32,672 bases of DNA from Algoriphagus lacus (GCF_003583985.1 NZ_QXML01000017.1:1-32672), one strand, 5' to 3'. Positions 15,625 to 24,707 are shown, counted from the stretch's first letter. Notes: generated by a model from the sequence alone, not told the origin. Program-made: numbers and translations.

Positions 15625-15957
15625 ATGGGAAATCCTCTGCTCATCCATAAAGGGGTAGACCATGAAATGGAATTCAAAGGACTTACTCCTCCATTTCTGT
15701 ACTATATGATCGGTCTTCTCCTGGGTTCGATTTTCCTGTTCCTGGTGCTGAAAGGGGTAGGACTGCCCGTCCTGATTGCCTTGGGAATTACAGTCGGACA
15801 GTTGACCTTCCTGGGAAACCGAATCTTCCGACTCAACCGGGAACTGGGAAAAAACGGGCTGCTCAAAAAGTCTGCCTTTGCCCATGTTCCACTGGGTATC
15901 CGGATCAAGGATAGAAGTGCCATTCTTAAACTCCGAACTCTGAAAAGTAAGCGCTAG
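15625..15957 (+). CDS. traF: TraF, conjugative membrane protein (DUF4133)
   Basis: A 111-residue protein starting at the ATG at 15625, 5 bp after traE; the open frame extends further upstream inside traE, but that start would be an artefact. It has the DUF4133 pattern: an N-terminal soluble hook (NPLLIHKGVDHEMEFKGL), two adjacent membrane segments (FLYYMIGLLLGSIFLFLVL and VLIALGITVGQLTFLGNRI) and a basic C-terminal tail with KKSAFAHVPLGIRIKDRS. It is thought to be the VirB3 counterpart that works with the VirB4-type ATPase encoded next. Confidence 0.88.
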   Translation: MGNPLLIHKGVDHEMEFKGLTPPFLYYMIGLLLGSIFLFLVLKGVGLPVLIALGITVGQLTFLGNRIFRLNRELGKNGLLKKSAFAHVPLGIRIKDRSAILKLRTLKSKR

Positions 15958-15972
15958 TAGTGATTGATCGAG

Positions 15973-16001
15973 GGCAGATTTTCTGAATCTGCCTTCCTTT
16001 T
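15973..16001 (+). terminator. Intra-operon terminator or attenuator between traF and traG
   Basis: GGCAGATT (15973-15980) pairs perfectly with AATCTGCC (15986-15993) across a 5-nt loop, followed by TTCCTTTT. The 100-bp gap is the only sizeable one between traE and the operon end. A partial stop here would raise pilin-related messages over the machinery genes. Confidence 0.6.
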
Positions 16002-16057
16002 CAGTCTTGTATCAGCATTTCCAAACCGTCTTCTGAACACAATTCACTCCGTTTCCT

Positions 16058-18538
16058 ATGTCAAAATACAGGGACCTTGAAGAGATATTGCCCTTATTTT
16101 CCTACGAAGAGGGATACCTGATCTCCAAACAGGGAGATCTCACTGCCGGTTTTTGCCTTAACCTTCCCCCTTTGTTTACCCTCTCCCAATCAGAGGCTAA
16201 GGGCTTGCATGGGGCTTTCGTCAAAGCTTTCCGCCTGCTTCCTGCCCTGACGGTCGTTTGGAAACAGGATTGGTTTGTAAAGTCGGTTTTTGGAACTCCC
16301 GCTGACTTGAATTCAAATGAAGGCTTTGGTGAAGAAACGGGTTTTCTTTCCCGTTCCAATTCCCGGTTTTTTCAGGGTAAACCAATCTTGGAGCACCGAT
16401 GCTACCTCTGGATTACCTTCCCCAACCCTGAAAAAAAACTCGCTGACTCCAGCCTTTCCAACCTTCTCCGATCCCACTGGGTGGGGGAGCCTTACTTTCA
16501 AAAGAATTTGCTGGATTCCTATGCCGCAGTTCTTGCTCAATTGGAACACCTGCTGTCCGCCGAGGGGATAAGGATTCTTCGGATTCCCGAGGATGAACTG
16601 CTCGGTACTCCCTCCCAAAAAGGGATCATCGAATCCTATCTGCTATCTCCCTCCTCCCGAAACTTCCCTGAAATCCATGACATGGAATTCAAACCCGAAT
16701 GGAAAATTGGGGATCAGTTTCTTGGAATGGTTTCACTCTCCGCATTAAATCAGTTGCCCCCGGAAATGGAATGCTCCAAAGTCTTTGAACCTTATTCAAC
16801 TGACCTCAGCAAGTTCTACCTGGGCTTTGCTTCTCCCATAGGACAGCTGCTGGACTGTAATCACATCTATTCCCAAGTCTTTCAAATGGAAAACAGAGAA
16901 AAGCATTTTTCTGCCCTGGAAGCCAAAAGACTGAGGTTGCATGCGCTTTCACGCTATTCCAGGTCAAATGAACTGGCATCTGATTCCATTGCCCAATACC
17001 TGGATGAATCGATTCGGGAAGGGAAAACTCCTGTTAAAGGACACGCCAACCTCCTGATCTGGGCAGACTCTTCTTCTGAACTCAAACAATCTCTTCGGGA
17101 GGTCTCTGCCTCCTTATCCAAATTGGGCGTGTTGCCCAAAACAGAATCCTGGGGTGCGCCCCAGCTTTACTGGGCAGGAATCCCGGGAAACGGAGCAGCG
17201 CTCCCTTCCAATGAATGCTTTCATCTCAATCTTGACCAGTTTATCTGTCTCTATAATTTGGAGGGAGCTTCTTTTTCCGGAACGCTTCCCAAAGGCTTAA
17301 GACTGGGGGAACGCCGGTACGGTCAGCCGGTCTGGGTGGATCTCTCGGATGAACCCATGCGGAATGGCTGGATTACCAACCGAAATAAGTTTATCCTCGG
17401 ACCCTCGGGTTCGGGAAAGTCTTTCTTCACCAACCACATGGTCCGAAGCTATTATGAACAGGGAACTCATGTGGTCCTGGTTGACGTGGGGCATTCTTAC
17501 CAAGGACTGTGCGAATTGGTGGGTGGGTACTATTTCACCTACTCGGAAGAGGCTCCCATCTGTTTCAACCCCTTCTATTTGGATGGTGAGGTCTTGGACA
17601 CAGAAAAAAAGGAAAGTTTGAAAACCCTGCTCTTGGCACTTTGGAAAAAGGAGGATGAGGTGTTCAGACGATCGGAATATGTTGCCATTTCCAATGCCTT
17701 AAAGAATTTTTATGAGTTTTTGGACCGTTCACCGGAGGTCTTCCCCTGTTTTGATTCCTTTTTCGAATTCCTGCAAGGGGATTTTGCCAGGCTGATCGAA
17801 CAGGAAAAGGTTAACAGCCGGGATTTTGACTTGGGAAATTTCCTCTACGTACTGCGGCCTTTTTATCGGGGTGGTGAATTTGATTACCTGCTCAACGCCA
17901 GGGAGAACATCAATCTCTTACACCAACGGTTTATCGTTTTTGAGCTGGATAAAATCAAAGACCACCCCATTCTTTTTCCGGTTGTTACCCTGATCATCAT
18001 GGAGATTTTTATTTCCAAAATGAGAAAGTTGAAAGGTCAACGGAAAATGATCCTCATCGAAGAGGCCTGGAAAGCCATCGCAAAAGAAGGGATGGCAGAG
18101 TACATCAAATACCTATTCAAAACAGTCAGGAAGTTTTTCGGGGAAGCTATCGTAGTCACCCAGGAAGTGGAAGACATCATCCAAAGTCCGGTAATTAAAG
18201 ATGCCATCATCAATAACTCCGACTGTAAAATCCTGCTTGACCAGAGTAAATACCAGAATAAGTTCGAACAAATCCAAAGACTCCTTGGACTCACGGAGAA
18301 GGAAAAGGCCATGATCCTTTCCATCAACCGGGCCAATGACCCATGCCGCAAATACAAGGAGGTGTTTATAGGACTCGGAAGACATAGTCAGGTATTCCGG
18401 ACTGAAGTCAGTTTGGAAGAATACCTCACCTACACCACCGAGGAAAAGGAAAAACTGCGCATCGAGGAGCTCTGTTCCCGCTTCGGGGGAAACAGGGAGA
18501 AAGCCATAGCCCATTTGGCTGAAGAATTACGGTCTTAA
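16058..18538 (+). CDS. traG: TraG, VirB4-type conjugation ATPase
   Basis: An 826-residue cytoplasmic ATPase that powers assembly of the type IV secretion channel. The N-terminal half (to about 430) carries the family start YRDLEEILPLFSYEEGYLISKQGDLTAGF. The Walker A motif is GPSGSGKS at 448-455, followed by FFTNHMVRSYYEQGTHVVLVDVGHSY. The Walker B motif is ILIEEAWKAI from 665, followed by EYIKYLFKTVRKFFGEAIVVTQEVEDI, typical of Bacteroidota TraG. Length is normal. This TraG is the VirB4 homologue of CTnDOT-type elements and not the coupling protein that shares the name in other systems. The next gene starts 23 bp downstream. Confidence 0.95.
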   Translation: MSKYRDLEEILPLFSYEEGYLISKQGDLTAGFCLNLPPLFTLSQSEAKGLHGAFVKAFRLLPALTVVWKQDWFVKSVFGTPADLNSNEGFGEETGFLSRSNSRFFQGKPILEHRCYLWITFPNPEKKLADSSLSNLLRSHWVGEPYFQKNLLDSYAAVLAQLEHLLSAEGIRILRIPEDELLGTPSQKGIIESYLLSPSSRNFPEIHDMEFKPEWKIGDQFLGMVSLSALNQLPPEMECSKVFEPYSTDLSKFYLGFASPIGQLLDCNHIYSQVFQMENREKHFSALEAKRLRLHALSRYSRSNELASDSIAQYLDESIREGKTPVKGHANLLIWADSSSELKQSLREVSASLSKLGVLPKTESWGAPQLYWAGIPGNGAALPSNECFHLNLDQFICLYNLEGASFSGTLPKGLRLGERRYGQPVWVDLSDEPMRNGWITNRNKFILGPSGSGKSFFTNHMVRSYYEQGTHVVLVDVGHSYQGLCELVGGYYFTYSEEAPICFNPFYLDGEVLDTEKKESLKTLLLALWKKEDEVFRRSEYVAISNALKNFYEFLDRSPEVFPCFDSFFEFLQGDFARLIEQEKVNSRDFDLGNFLYVLRPFYRGGEFDYLLNARENINLLHQRFIVFELDKIKDHPILFPVVTLIIMEIFISKMRKLKGQRKMILIEEAWKAIAKEGMAEYIKYLFKTVRKFFGEAIVVTQEVEDIIQSPVIKDAIINNSDCKILLDQSKYQNKFEQIQRLLGLTEKEKAMILSINRANDPCRKYKEVFIGLGRHSQVFRTEVSLEEYLTYTTEEKEKLRIEELCSRFGGNREKAIAHLAEELRS

Positions 18539-18561
18539 TCCAGCTATCAACCAACCCTAAA

Positions 18562-19245
18562 ATGACTCTTTTACATCCATCCATGGTCAGGCGATATGCC
18601 CTGATCTTCGCGTTCCTGTGTCTGAGTTTTTCCTCTCAGGCAGCAGTCCTTCCAATCGCTGAAATCATCCGCCAAGGGGTAACCAAAATTATTGTGGCGG
18701 TGGATCTTAAAATCCAGCGTCTCCAAAATGAAACCATCTGGCTACAGCAAGCCCAGCAGAAATTGGAGAATATCCTTTCCGAAAATCAGCTGGCCGAGAT
18801 TGCTTCCTGGGGGCAGCGCCAAAAGGAACTTTACGGTGAATACTACGAAGGGCTTTGGAAGGTCAAACAAGCCATTGCCCAGGTGCAGCGGATCAAATCC
18901 ATTTCCAGGACCCAGGCTGAAATGATTAAAGCGTATCAGGAATCCTGGCAGAAGCTTCAGGCTGACGGCAGATTCTCGCTTGCTGAAGTACAACTGATCC
19001 AAAGCAGGTATGGGGAAATTTTACAGGCCAGTGTCCTGCACCTGTCCGAATTGACTGAACTGTTAAAAGCATTTTCCTTTCAGATCTCAGATGGGGAAAG
19101 GCTGGAACGAATCCATACCCTGGATCAGCAGATGAACAGAAATTTCAAGGATCTGATTAGCCTTAATCTTCAACTTGAAACCATCAATACCCAGCGGAAA
19201 ATCTGGGCTAATGAAGGAAGGGTGCTGGAGGGCCTGCTGAAATGA
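18562..19245 (+). CDS. TraI-like exported conjugation protein (DUF4141 type), first of a tandem trio
   Basis: A 227-residue exported helical protein. The likely signal peptide begins at the internal Met8 (MVRRYALIFAFLCLSFSSQA), so the true start may be 21 bp later. The mature part begins LPIAEIIRQGVTKIIVAVDLKIQRLQNETIWLQQAQ, as in DUF4141/TraI-like transfer proteins, followed by LYGEYYEGLWKVKQAI and a coiled helical bundle. It is probably the periplasmic TrbJ/VirB5-like component, known by family position and not by direct test here. The stop overlaps the next start by 4 bp (ATGA). Its C-terminal half resembles the next two proteins (IxDxERLxRIHxLD pattern). Confidence 0.8.
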   Translation: MTLLHPSMVRRYALIFAFLCLSFSSQAAVLPIAEIIRQGVTKIIVAVDLKIQRLQNETIWLQQAQQKLENILSENQLAEIASWGQRQKELYGEYYEGLWKVKQAIAQVQRIKSISRTQAEMIKAYQESWQKLQADGRFSLAEVQLIQSRYGEILQASVLHLSELTELLKAFSFQISDGERLERIHTLDQQMNRNFKDLISLNLQLETINTQRKIWANEGRVLEGLLK

Positions 19246-19877
19246 AACTTAGATGCTTGATTTTGGCTCTGCTGTCCTTGGCTTTATCCGGTAGCCGCTC
19301 TTTCTCCCAAACCTGGGATGAACTCTTCCGCCAAAAAGAAACCCAAAAGGAATACCTCCTGCTTCAGATTGGTGAACTTCGCCTGCAATCGGGATTATTG
19401 AAGGATGCCAATCGTATTGCTTCCATAGGCCTGAATGCCATCGGTTCCTGGAGAGGGCTGGAAAAGGAGCTGCATGAGGATTTTTTCAACTCACACAGAA
19501 GGTTGGGGCCTGGATCCCAGGAGGCCTTGAAAAGACTGAACCTGTCCGGAGCTACTCCTGAGCTGCTTGAAATTAGAATTGGAAAAAGCAGCAGGTATTG
19601 GATGACACAAAGCACGGATCCTCTATTTCTACACTGGACGGAAAAAATTCATCAGGGATTGCTAAACCAGTGCAGTGCTTTGAAAGAGGAGCTCCTGCTG
19701 ATTTTAGGAAATGAACTCCAGCTGGAGGATGCTGAGCGAGCAAAGCGAATTGACCAATTGACCGATCAGTTTGGTGGACTTCATCGGGACCTTTCCGCAG
19801 TTCAACAGGCATCCCTGATTCGACTGTCCCATCAGAAATACCTGGAATACGAACTTAAACTCCTTAACCGATTTTGA
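19242..19877 (+). CDS. Exported helical conjugation protein, second of the trio
   Basis: A 211-residue protein with signal peptide MKLRCLILALLSLALSGSRSFSQ, then QTWDELFRQKETQKEYLLLQIGELRLQSG, a start seen in a group of hypothetical proteins of Bacteroidota tra loci. The C-terminal half carries LLLILGNELQLEDAERAKRIDQLTDQ, aligned with the equivalent helices of its neighbours, which suggests duplication from one ancestor. There are no catalytic motifs. It is translationally coupled to the preceding gene and ends 1 bp before the next start. A structural role in the periplasmic part of the channel is inferred from its position. Confidence 0.75.
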   Translation: MKLRCLILALLSLALSGSRSFSQTWDELFRQKETQKEYLLLQIGELRLQSGLLKDANRIASIGLNAIGSWRGLEKELHEDFFNSHRRLGPGSQEALKRLNLSGATPELLEIRIGKSSRYWMTQSTDPLFLHWTEKIHQGLLNQCSALKEELLLILGNELQLEDAERAKRIDQLTDQFGGLHRDLSAVQQASLIRLSHQKYLEYELKLLNRF

Positions 19878-19878
19878 A

Positions 19879-20535
19879 ATGAGCCGATCCCTCTGCCTGT
19901 TATTTGTGGCCTTTTGGGCCTGGATTTCAGTTCCGGTTTGTAAGGCCCAAACGGATGAAATCCAGCAACTTCTTCTCAATGTAGAAAAGCTGGACCAGCT
20001 TCGGGCGATGCTTGATAATATGAGAGATAAATATCAGATTATCAGTAAAGGATATGAAAAAATTAAAGGAATTTCTCAAGGGAATTTTGAACTCCATGAG
20101 GCTTTTCTGGACCGCCTGGTGAAGGTTAATCCCAAGGTTAAATCCTACTATAAAGTGGGAGAAATCATTCAGCTTCAATTGAGGCTTATCAGGGGGATTT
20201 CCAAAACCCGGCAGGAATTCAGGCTCGGGGATTTTTTGATGGATCAGGAATATGCCCAGGTGGATCGGCTTTTTGAAGTTTGGTCCCAATCAAGTCTTCA
20301 TCTTATGGAAGAGTTGATGCTGATTCTTTCCGACAACCAGCTTCAAATGGATGACTGGGAACGGATTGTGGCGATTGACAGAGTCCATGCTTCCGTACTG
20401 CAGCTCACCAAAGGGGTCAGCAGCTTCTCCAATTCAATGGCCCAACTTGGGGAAATGCGAAAGATGAAGTCAGGCGAAATCCAAACACTTCAATTGCTAA
20501 TCGACACCAGACTATCCAATGATTCGGATGAATAA
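19879..20535 (+). CDS. Exported helical conjugation protein often labelled TerB-like, third of the trio
   Basis: A 218-residue protein with a signal peptide (to about residue 23, ending CKAQ) and mature start DEIQQLLLNVEKLDQLRAML. It continues with ISKGYEKIKGISQGNFELHEAFLDRLVKVNPKVKSYYKV and ends in LMLILSDNQLQMDDWERIVAIDRVHASV. Homologues in Bacteroidota tra loci are, as I recall, often named TerB family tellurite resistance proteins; a role in tellurite resistance is unlikely for an exported protein in a tra operon. It shares its C-terminal helices with the two genes before it. Its end overlaps the traJ start region. Confidence 0.78.
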   Translation: MSRSLCLLFVAFWAWISVPVCKAQTDEIQQLLLNVEKLDQLRAMLDNMRDKYQIISKGYEKIKGISQGNFELHEAFLDRLVKVNPKVKSYYKVGEIIQLQLRLIRGISKTRQEFRLGDFLMDQEYAQVDRLFEVWSQSSLHLMEELMLILSDNQLQMDDWERIVAIDRVHASVLQLTKGVSSFSNSMAQLGEMRKMKSGEIQTLQLLIDTRLSNDSDE

Positions 20536-21586
20536 ACGTGTAGCCTACAAGGCAAGCATTCTTCTGTTGGGCAGCTTGATGATGCCTCAGGTCCTTTGGG
20601 CCGGTGAGTTTGTCACTTTCATTGAAGATTTTAACCGGATCATCAATGAAGTTGGAGCGACCATCGATCAGGGTACGGTCTCCTTAAGCACTCCGGCAAG
20701 GGCCATAGCAAGTCTTGGTGCGGTCTTTTACATCGGATTTAGAGTTTGGAGGCACATCGCCAATGCAGAAGCAGTGGATTTTTATCCGCTTTTCCGACCC
20801 TTTGTGCTGGCCATTCTGATAGCCAATTTCAATTGGGTAACCGGTCTGATTGCAGGCCTCTGCAATCCCGTGGTTGCCGCTACGGACCATCTTAGAGTTC
20901 AATCCCAACACAGTATTGATCTTCTGATCGAAGCCAAGAAAAAGGCGATGAAGGAAGGTAAGTTCTGGAATATGTATGTCGGGGATTCAGGTTCAGGGGA
21001 CAGGGATCTTTGGTATGCCTATGCCAACCCAGGGGCAGGAGAGGAGGGGTGGATGGAAAGTATGGGCAATGGAATTCAGTTTGCCATGGAAAAAGCCTCT
21101 TTCCAACTGCAGCTGAATATTAAGACTTGGTTGTCCGAAGTACTCCAGGTCCTCTATCAGGCGGCTGGTCTGGCCATCAATGTCATCAGAATGTTTTACC
21201 TCGTCGTGCTTGGGATTTTGGGCCCGATCAGCTTTGGACTGGCAGTTTTTGATGGCTTTCAACATACCCTGGTGCAATGGATTGCCCGATACATCAATGT
21301 GTACTTCTGGCTTCCCGTAGCCAATGTCTTTGGGTACATCATCAATGTGATTCAAGACAAAATGCTCCAATTGGATTTGTCACAGATCGAGTCGGAAGGC
21401 AGAACTTTCTTTTCCTCCACAGATACGGCTTTCCTCATCTTTCTGGTGATTGCCATCATAGGCTACACCACCGTGCCTTCGGTAGCCAACTACATCATCG
21501 CTGTAGGCGGAAAGGATTCCCTCCTTCACAAAACCAGCAACATCCTTACCCAATACCCTAATCAGTTCCAAAAAATGCTTCGATAA
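20519..21586 (+). CDS. traJ: TraJ, VirB6-like polytopic membrane protein
   Basis: A 355-residue inner-membrane channel component. A signal-like N terminus (ILLLGSLMMPQVLWAGEF) precedes FVTFIEDFNRIINEVG, then several membrane segments: LASLGAVFYIGFRVW, VLAILIANFNWVTGLIAGL, an extended loop, LYQAAGLAINVIRMFYLVVLGILGPISFGLAVFDGF, WIARYINVYFWLPVANVFGYIINVI, and FLIFLVIAIIGYTTVPSVANYIIAVGG. This order and the WIARYINVYFWLPVANVF block are typical of TraJ in Bacteroidota. Two starts are possible: ATG 20519 overlaps the previous gene by 17 bp; ATG 20528 gives the more usual MNKR signal start and an 8-bp overlap. Confidence 0.93.
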   Translation: MIRMNKRVAYKASILLLGSLMMPQVLWAGEFVTFIEDFNRIINEVGATIDQGTVSLSTPARAIASLGAVFYIGFRVWRHIANAEAVDFYPLFRPFVLAILIANFNWVTGLIAGLCNPVVAATDHLRVQSQHSIDLLIEAKKKAMKEGKFWNMYVGDSGSGDRDLWYAYANPGAGEEGWMESMGNGIQFAMEKASFQLQLNIKTWLSEVLQVLYQAAGLAINVIRMFYLVVLGILGPISFGLAVFDGFQHTLVQWIARYINVYFWLPVANVFGYIINVIQDKMLQLDLSQIESEGRTFFSSTDTAFLIFLVIAIIGYTTVPSVANYIIAVGGKDSLLHKTSNILTQYPNQFQKMLR

Positions 21587-21596
21587 TTCCCTGACC

Positions 21597-22214
21597 ATGC
21601 TCTCTAAACTCAAACAACTGGATTCTGCTTTCGTCCATCTGAAATTTTGGACCCTGGTATTGGTGGCATGCTGCCTTGGCTCATCTGCCCTGGTCGTTTG
21701 GTTCAGCTTTAACGCCGTCCTCAAATCAAAGCAGGAAGTTTACCTGATCTCCCAGGACCATGTGTTGAAGGCCTTTGCCAATCCCAGGGATGCATTGATC
21801 TCGGTGGAGGCAAAAAGTCATCTCAAACAGTTTCATCAGCTCCTTTTTACGCTCTCTCCCGATGAACAGCTGATTGAAAGCCAACTCGCCGAATCCCTTT
21901 ACCTGGGCGACCACAGTGTCAAGTTCCACCTGGATAACCTCCGGGAGACGGGGTATTTCAAAAAGCTTCTGGCAGCAAACGTATCCCAACGGGTCTACCT
22001 AGACAGTATCCAACTTGATGAATCCAGGTCAGATTATCCTTTTCGCGTGTATGCCAAACAGGAAATCATCAGGTCCTCCTCCATTTTGCTGAGGTCTCTG
22101 ATTACTGCCGGTAATCTCCGGCCCATCCAGAGAACCCCGGCCAATCCTCATGGATTTCTGATCGAAAACTGGGAAATCCTGGAAAACAAAGATCTCTACC
22201 AAAAAGCCCGCTAA
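21597..22214 (+). CDS. traK: TraK, VirB8-like membrane protein
   Basis: A 205-residue bitopic protein: short cytoplasmic N terminus (LSKLKQLDSAFVHLKFWT), one membrane segment (LVLVACCLGSSALVVWFSF) and a periplasmic domain with KQEVYLISQDHVLKAFANPRDALISVEAKSHLKQFHQLLFTLSPDE, which is the TraK signature, ending in QRTPANPHGFLIENWEILENKDL. TraK is the VirB8-type scaffold linking inner-membrane and outer parts of the channel. It starts 10 bp after traJ and ends 3 bp before the next gene. Confidence 0.93.
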   Translation: MLSKLKQLDSAFVHLKFWTLVLVACCLGSSALVVWFSFNAVLKSKQEVYLISQDHVLKAFANPRDALISVEAKSHLKQFHQLLFTLSPDEQLIESQLAESLYLGDHSVKFHLDNLRETGYFKKLLAANVSQRVYLDSIQLDESRSDYPFRVYAKQEIIRSSSILLRSLITAGNLRPIQRTPANPHGFLIENWEILENKDLYQKAR

Positions 22215-22217
22215 GCT

Positions 22218-22595
22218 ATGAAGTCCATCACCTTTTCTCAGTTCTCACAAGATATTCTGGCTCTCCCTGGACTGGAAGCTAAGGAAAAGTCGGTCCTTGG
22301 GTTTGCCCCATACCTGGCCTACTTCCTTTATTGGCTCTCCTTCCAATGGACCCGAAATCTTTCCAACTGGGACTTGGGACTGCATCCCAAATACAGACCA
22401 GGCATTTACACGGGGCTGTTTATTCTCCTCCTGGCTCTGATTCTTCTTCCTCAATTGCAGGGAAGTAAATCGGATGAAAAGTCTCCTGTTGCTTTGGTGG
22501 CAACAGTTCCCCTAGTCCCGATTGAACCTACACTGATTCCCGATACCCTACTCATTCCATCTTTTCTAAACCAACAACACAACCATGACGAATAA
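22218..22595 (+). CDS. traL: TraL-like small membrane protein
   Basis: A 125-residue protein with a soluble N terminus, a hydrophobic patch (LAYFLYWLSFQW), one clear membrane segment (GIYTGLFILLLALILLPQL) and a Pro/Val/Leu-rich tail. No motif decides the family; the name rests on its position between traK and traM, where CTnDOT-type operons have the short traL. Its last 11 bp overlap the traM start. Confidence 0.6.
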   Translation: MKSITFSQFSQDILALPGLEAKEKSVLGFAPYLAYFLYWLSFQWTRNLSNWDLGLHPKYRPGIYTGLFILLLALILLPQLQGSKSDEKSPVALVATVPLVPIEPTLIPDTLLIPSFLNQQHNHDE

Positions 22596-23874
22596 CTTTC
22601 CCGATGCAGCCCGTAAAAGAAAGGGCCTGTTTCTCCTCTGTTTACCACTGGTTTTTATGCCTTTCCTTGCTCTGCTGGCCTGGAATTTCAGCCCTGTCTC
22701 AGCAAGTCCTGACCTGGAGTCAAAAGGATTGAATCTGGAACTTCCCAGTCCTCAACTGAGCCCCGGGAAAAACTCCAAATCCGATGCCTACCAAGCAGCC
22801 AAAAAGGAAGAAAATCCCGCTGCCGATTGGCCTATGCCTGACTTTCTGAATCAGTCGATTGTGGAAACAGTTGCTGTTAACTCTCCCTATTCCCAGGAGT
22901 CTGCCATTGGTACTTTCCGAATTCCAACTCAAAAAGCTCCGGTTTACCACGGAAAAGCAGGTGCTGGTTTGGGTGCGTCTGAACAGGAGGTGATGTCTCA
23001 GCTCAAAGAACTGGAAAGCATCCTATCCAACTCAGGGGGAGACAGGGATGCCTTGAATTTTCAACCTGTAAGTTTTGGGAATCAAGCCGATCCTGAATTG
23101 GCCCAACTCCGGCAAATGATGGAACAAATGCAGGAAGTAAGCGCCCAGCCTGATCCTGAAATCCAACAGTTGGAAGGGTTGATGGATAAAATCCTTCAGC
23201 TTCAATATCCGGAAAAGTATCCCCAACATGCTTTGAATGAGGGTTCGGATTTTTCCCCCGTACCGGTTTTTCCTGAAGGTGCCGGGGAAACTAAAACGGA
23301 ATTCCCTGATGCTTCCCTTAATGACCAGGAATCCTACAACGGATTTTTTGGACTTGAAACAGTAAAGCAGGAGGGGGGAACGAAAAGAAGCGCTTTCCGA
23401 AAAACCATTTCTGCAACCGTAGGAAGAACCCAGGAGATTATTCCGGGGGAAGCCCTGGAATTGGTCTTGGAGGAAGAGCTTAGGGTCGCAGACCAGGTAT
23501 TGCCTCGAGGCTCCATCCTTCATGCCAAGACCAGCTTGGACGGAAGCAGGCTTCAGGTTCAGATTTCGGGAATTCTCCAAGAGGGGGCATTAATCCCTGT
23601 TTCTTTGATGGGCTATGGTCTGGATGGAATTCCGGGGATTGAACTCAATGACATGAAAGGTGCCTCCCAGTGGCTTAGGTCTTCCGCTCAGTCTGCCCAA
23701 TCTCTCAATATCAATTCCATGGGAATGGACTGGCAAAGTCAACTGGCGAACACTGGTATACAGGCTACCCGTAGCCTGCTCCGAAATAAATCCCGAGTCC
23801 GGAGAATCGAAATCAAATCCGGGCATCCTATTCTCCTTATCGATTCTTCCACTTCCAAAATCCAGACCCTATGA
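22585..23874 (+). CDS. traM: TraM, VirB10-like channel protein
   Basis: A 429-residue protein that spans the envelope. The N terminus is basic (DAARKRKG), followed by a membrane segment (LFLLCLPLVFMPFLALLAWNF). The middle (about 45-270) is a low-complexity, Gln/Pro/Glu-rich spacer with LNLELPSPQLSPGK and LAQLRQMMEQMQE, usual for TraM. The C-terminal domain carries RKTISATVGRTQEIIPGEALELVLEEELRVADQVLPRGSIL, then QISGILQEGALIPVSLMGYGLDGIPGIEL, the VirB10-type beta domain. Length matches the family. The stop overlaps the traN start by 4 bp. Confidence 0.92.
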   Translation: MTNNFPDAARKRKGLFLLCLPLVFMPFLALLAWNFSPVSASPDLESKGLNLELPSPQLSPGKNSKSDAYQAAKKEENPAADWPMPDFLNQSIVETVAVNSPYSQESAIGTFRIPTQKAPVYHGKAGAGLGASEQEVMSQLKELESILSNSGGDRDALNFQPVSFGNQADPELAQLRQMMEQMQEVSAQPDPEIQQLEGLMDKILQLQYPEKYPQHALNEGSDFSPVPVFPEGAGETKTEFPDASLNDQESYNGFFGLETVKQEGGTKRSAFRKTISATVGRTQEIIPGEALELVLEEELRVADQVLPRGSILHAKTSLDGSRLQVQISGILQEGALIPVSLMGYGLDGIPGIELNDMKGASQWLRSSAQSAQSLNINSMGMDWQSQLANTGIQATRSLLRNKSRVRRIEIKSGHPILLIDSSTSKIQTL

Positions 23875-24707
23875 AAAGCCCACTCGTTACCCTGTGCTTC
23901 CTGTTCTGCCTTGCCCAACTGGGCTTCTCCCAGTCCATTCAGGTTTCATGGGATAAGACTACTGTACTGATTTTTGACAGTCCCATTCAATCTGTGGATA
24001 GGGGAAACCGCTTTCTCCTTAGCGAACAGGATCAAAAAGCTTTGAACATCCTTAAGCTTAAGGCAGGTACCAAGGAACTTCCGGAAACGAACCTGCATGT
24101 CCTTACCGAGGATGGTGATCTTCATGTTTTTGATGTTTTTTATGCGGAGCGTCCGGAAGTGACAACCTTGGATTTTCGAAAACAACCCGAAGGGAAAAAG
24201 GCTATTGCCAATTACAATTTTGACCGGGAGGACTTTCGGGAATTGGCCGAATACCTGGGAAATGAACCTTCAAAAGTGATCAGGAAACATTCCCGATATG
24301 AGGTTTACTTTTGGCTGAAGGGAATTTACTTTCAGGAGGGCTTACTCTTCTTTGACCTGGGGGCAAGGAATAATTCGTCGATCCCCATGGAATTGGTAGG
24401 TCCGGAGGCAAGGATTTTGGACACCAAATCTTCAGAGCAAGGTTCCTCCCGTGAACAGGTTCTTACTTCCTGGATGGATTTCAGATTGGATCACCCTGTT
24501 TTGAAATCCGGAGAAAACCGGTCTTTGTTGATGGCTTTTCCCGCCTTTACCATTTCTAATCGAAAACGCCTGATTTTTTACCTGAAGGAAAAAAACGGAG
24601 ATCGGGAACTTGAACTTAGCCTCAAAGGCAATAAAATACTGAAAGCTATTCCTTTACCTATGTTTCACACTAAACCAACTATTGCAAATGGATCAGGAGA
24701 ATTATGA
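23871..24707 (+). CDS. traN: TraN, VirB9-like exported channel protein (DUF4138)
   Basis: A 278-residue exported protein: signal peptide LVTLCFLFCLAQLGFSQS, then IQVSWDKTTVLIFDSPIQSVDRGNRFLL, where a VirB9/TraN-type N-terminal beta domain supplies the interaction with TraM. It continues with LKLKAGTKELPETNLHVLTEDGDLHVFDVFYAERPE and, in the second half, RYEVYFWLKGIYFQEGLLFFDLGARNNSSIPMEL, the DUF4138 hallmark. It is coupled to traM by ATGA and overlaps the next gene by 20 bp. Confidence 0.92.
   Translation: MKSPLVTLCFLFCLAQLGFSQSIQVSWDKTTVLIFDSPIQSVDRGNRFLLSEQDQKALNILKLKAGTKELPETNLHVLTEDGDLHVFDVFYAERPEVTTLDFRKQPEGKKAIANYNFDREDFRELAEYLGNEPSKVIRKHSRYEVYFWLKGIYFQEGLLFFDLGARNNSSIPMELVGPEARILDTKSSEQGSSREQVLTSWMDFRLDHPVLKSGENRSLLMAFPAFTISNRKRLIFYLKEKNGDRELELSLKGNKILKAIPLPMFHTKPTIANGSGEL

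Noticed and set aside
19879..20535. Tellurite-resistance function (TerB)
   Set aside because: The protein has a signal peptide, sits in a tra operon and is similar to its two exported neighbours.
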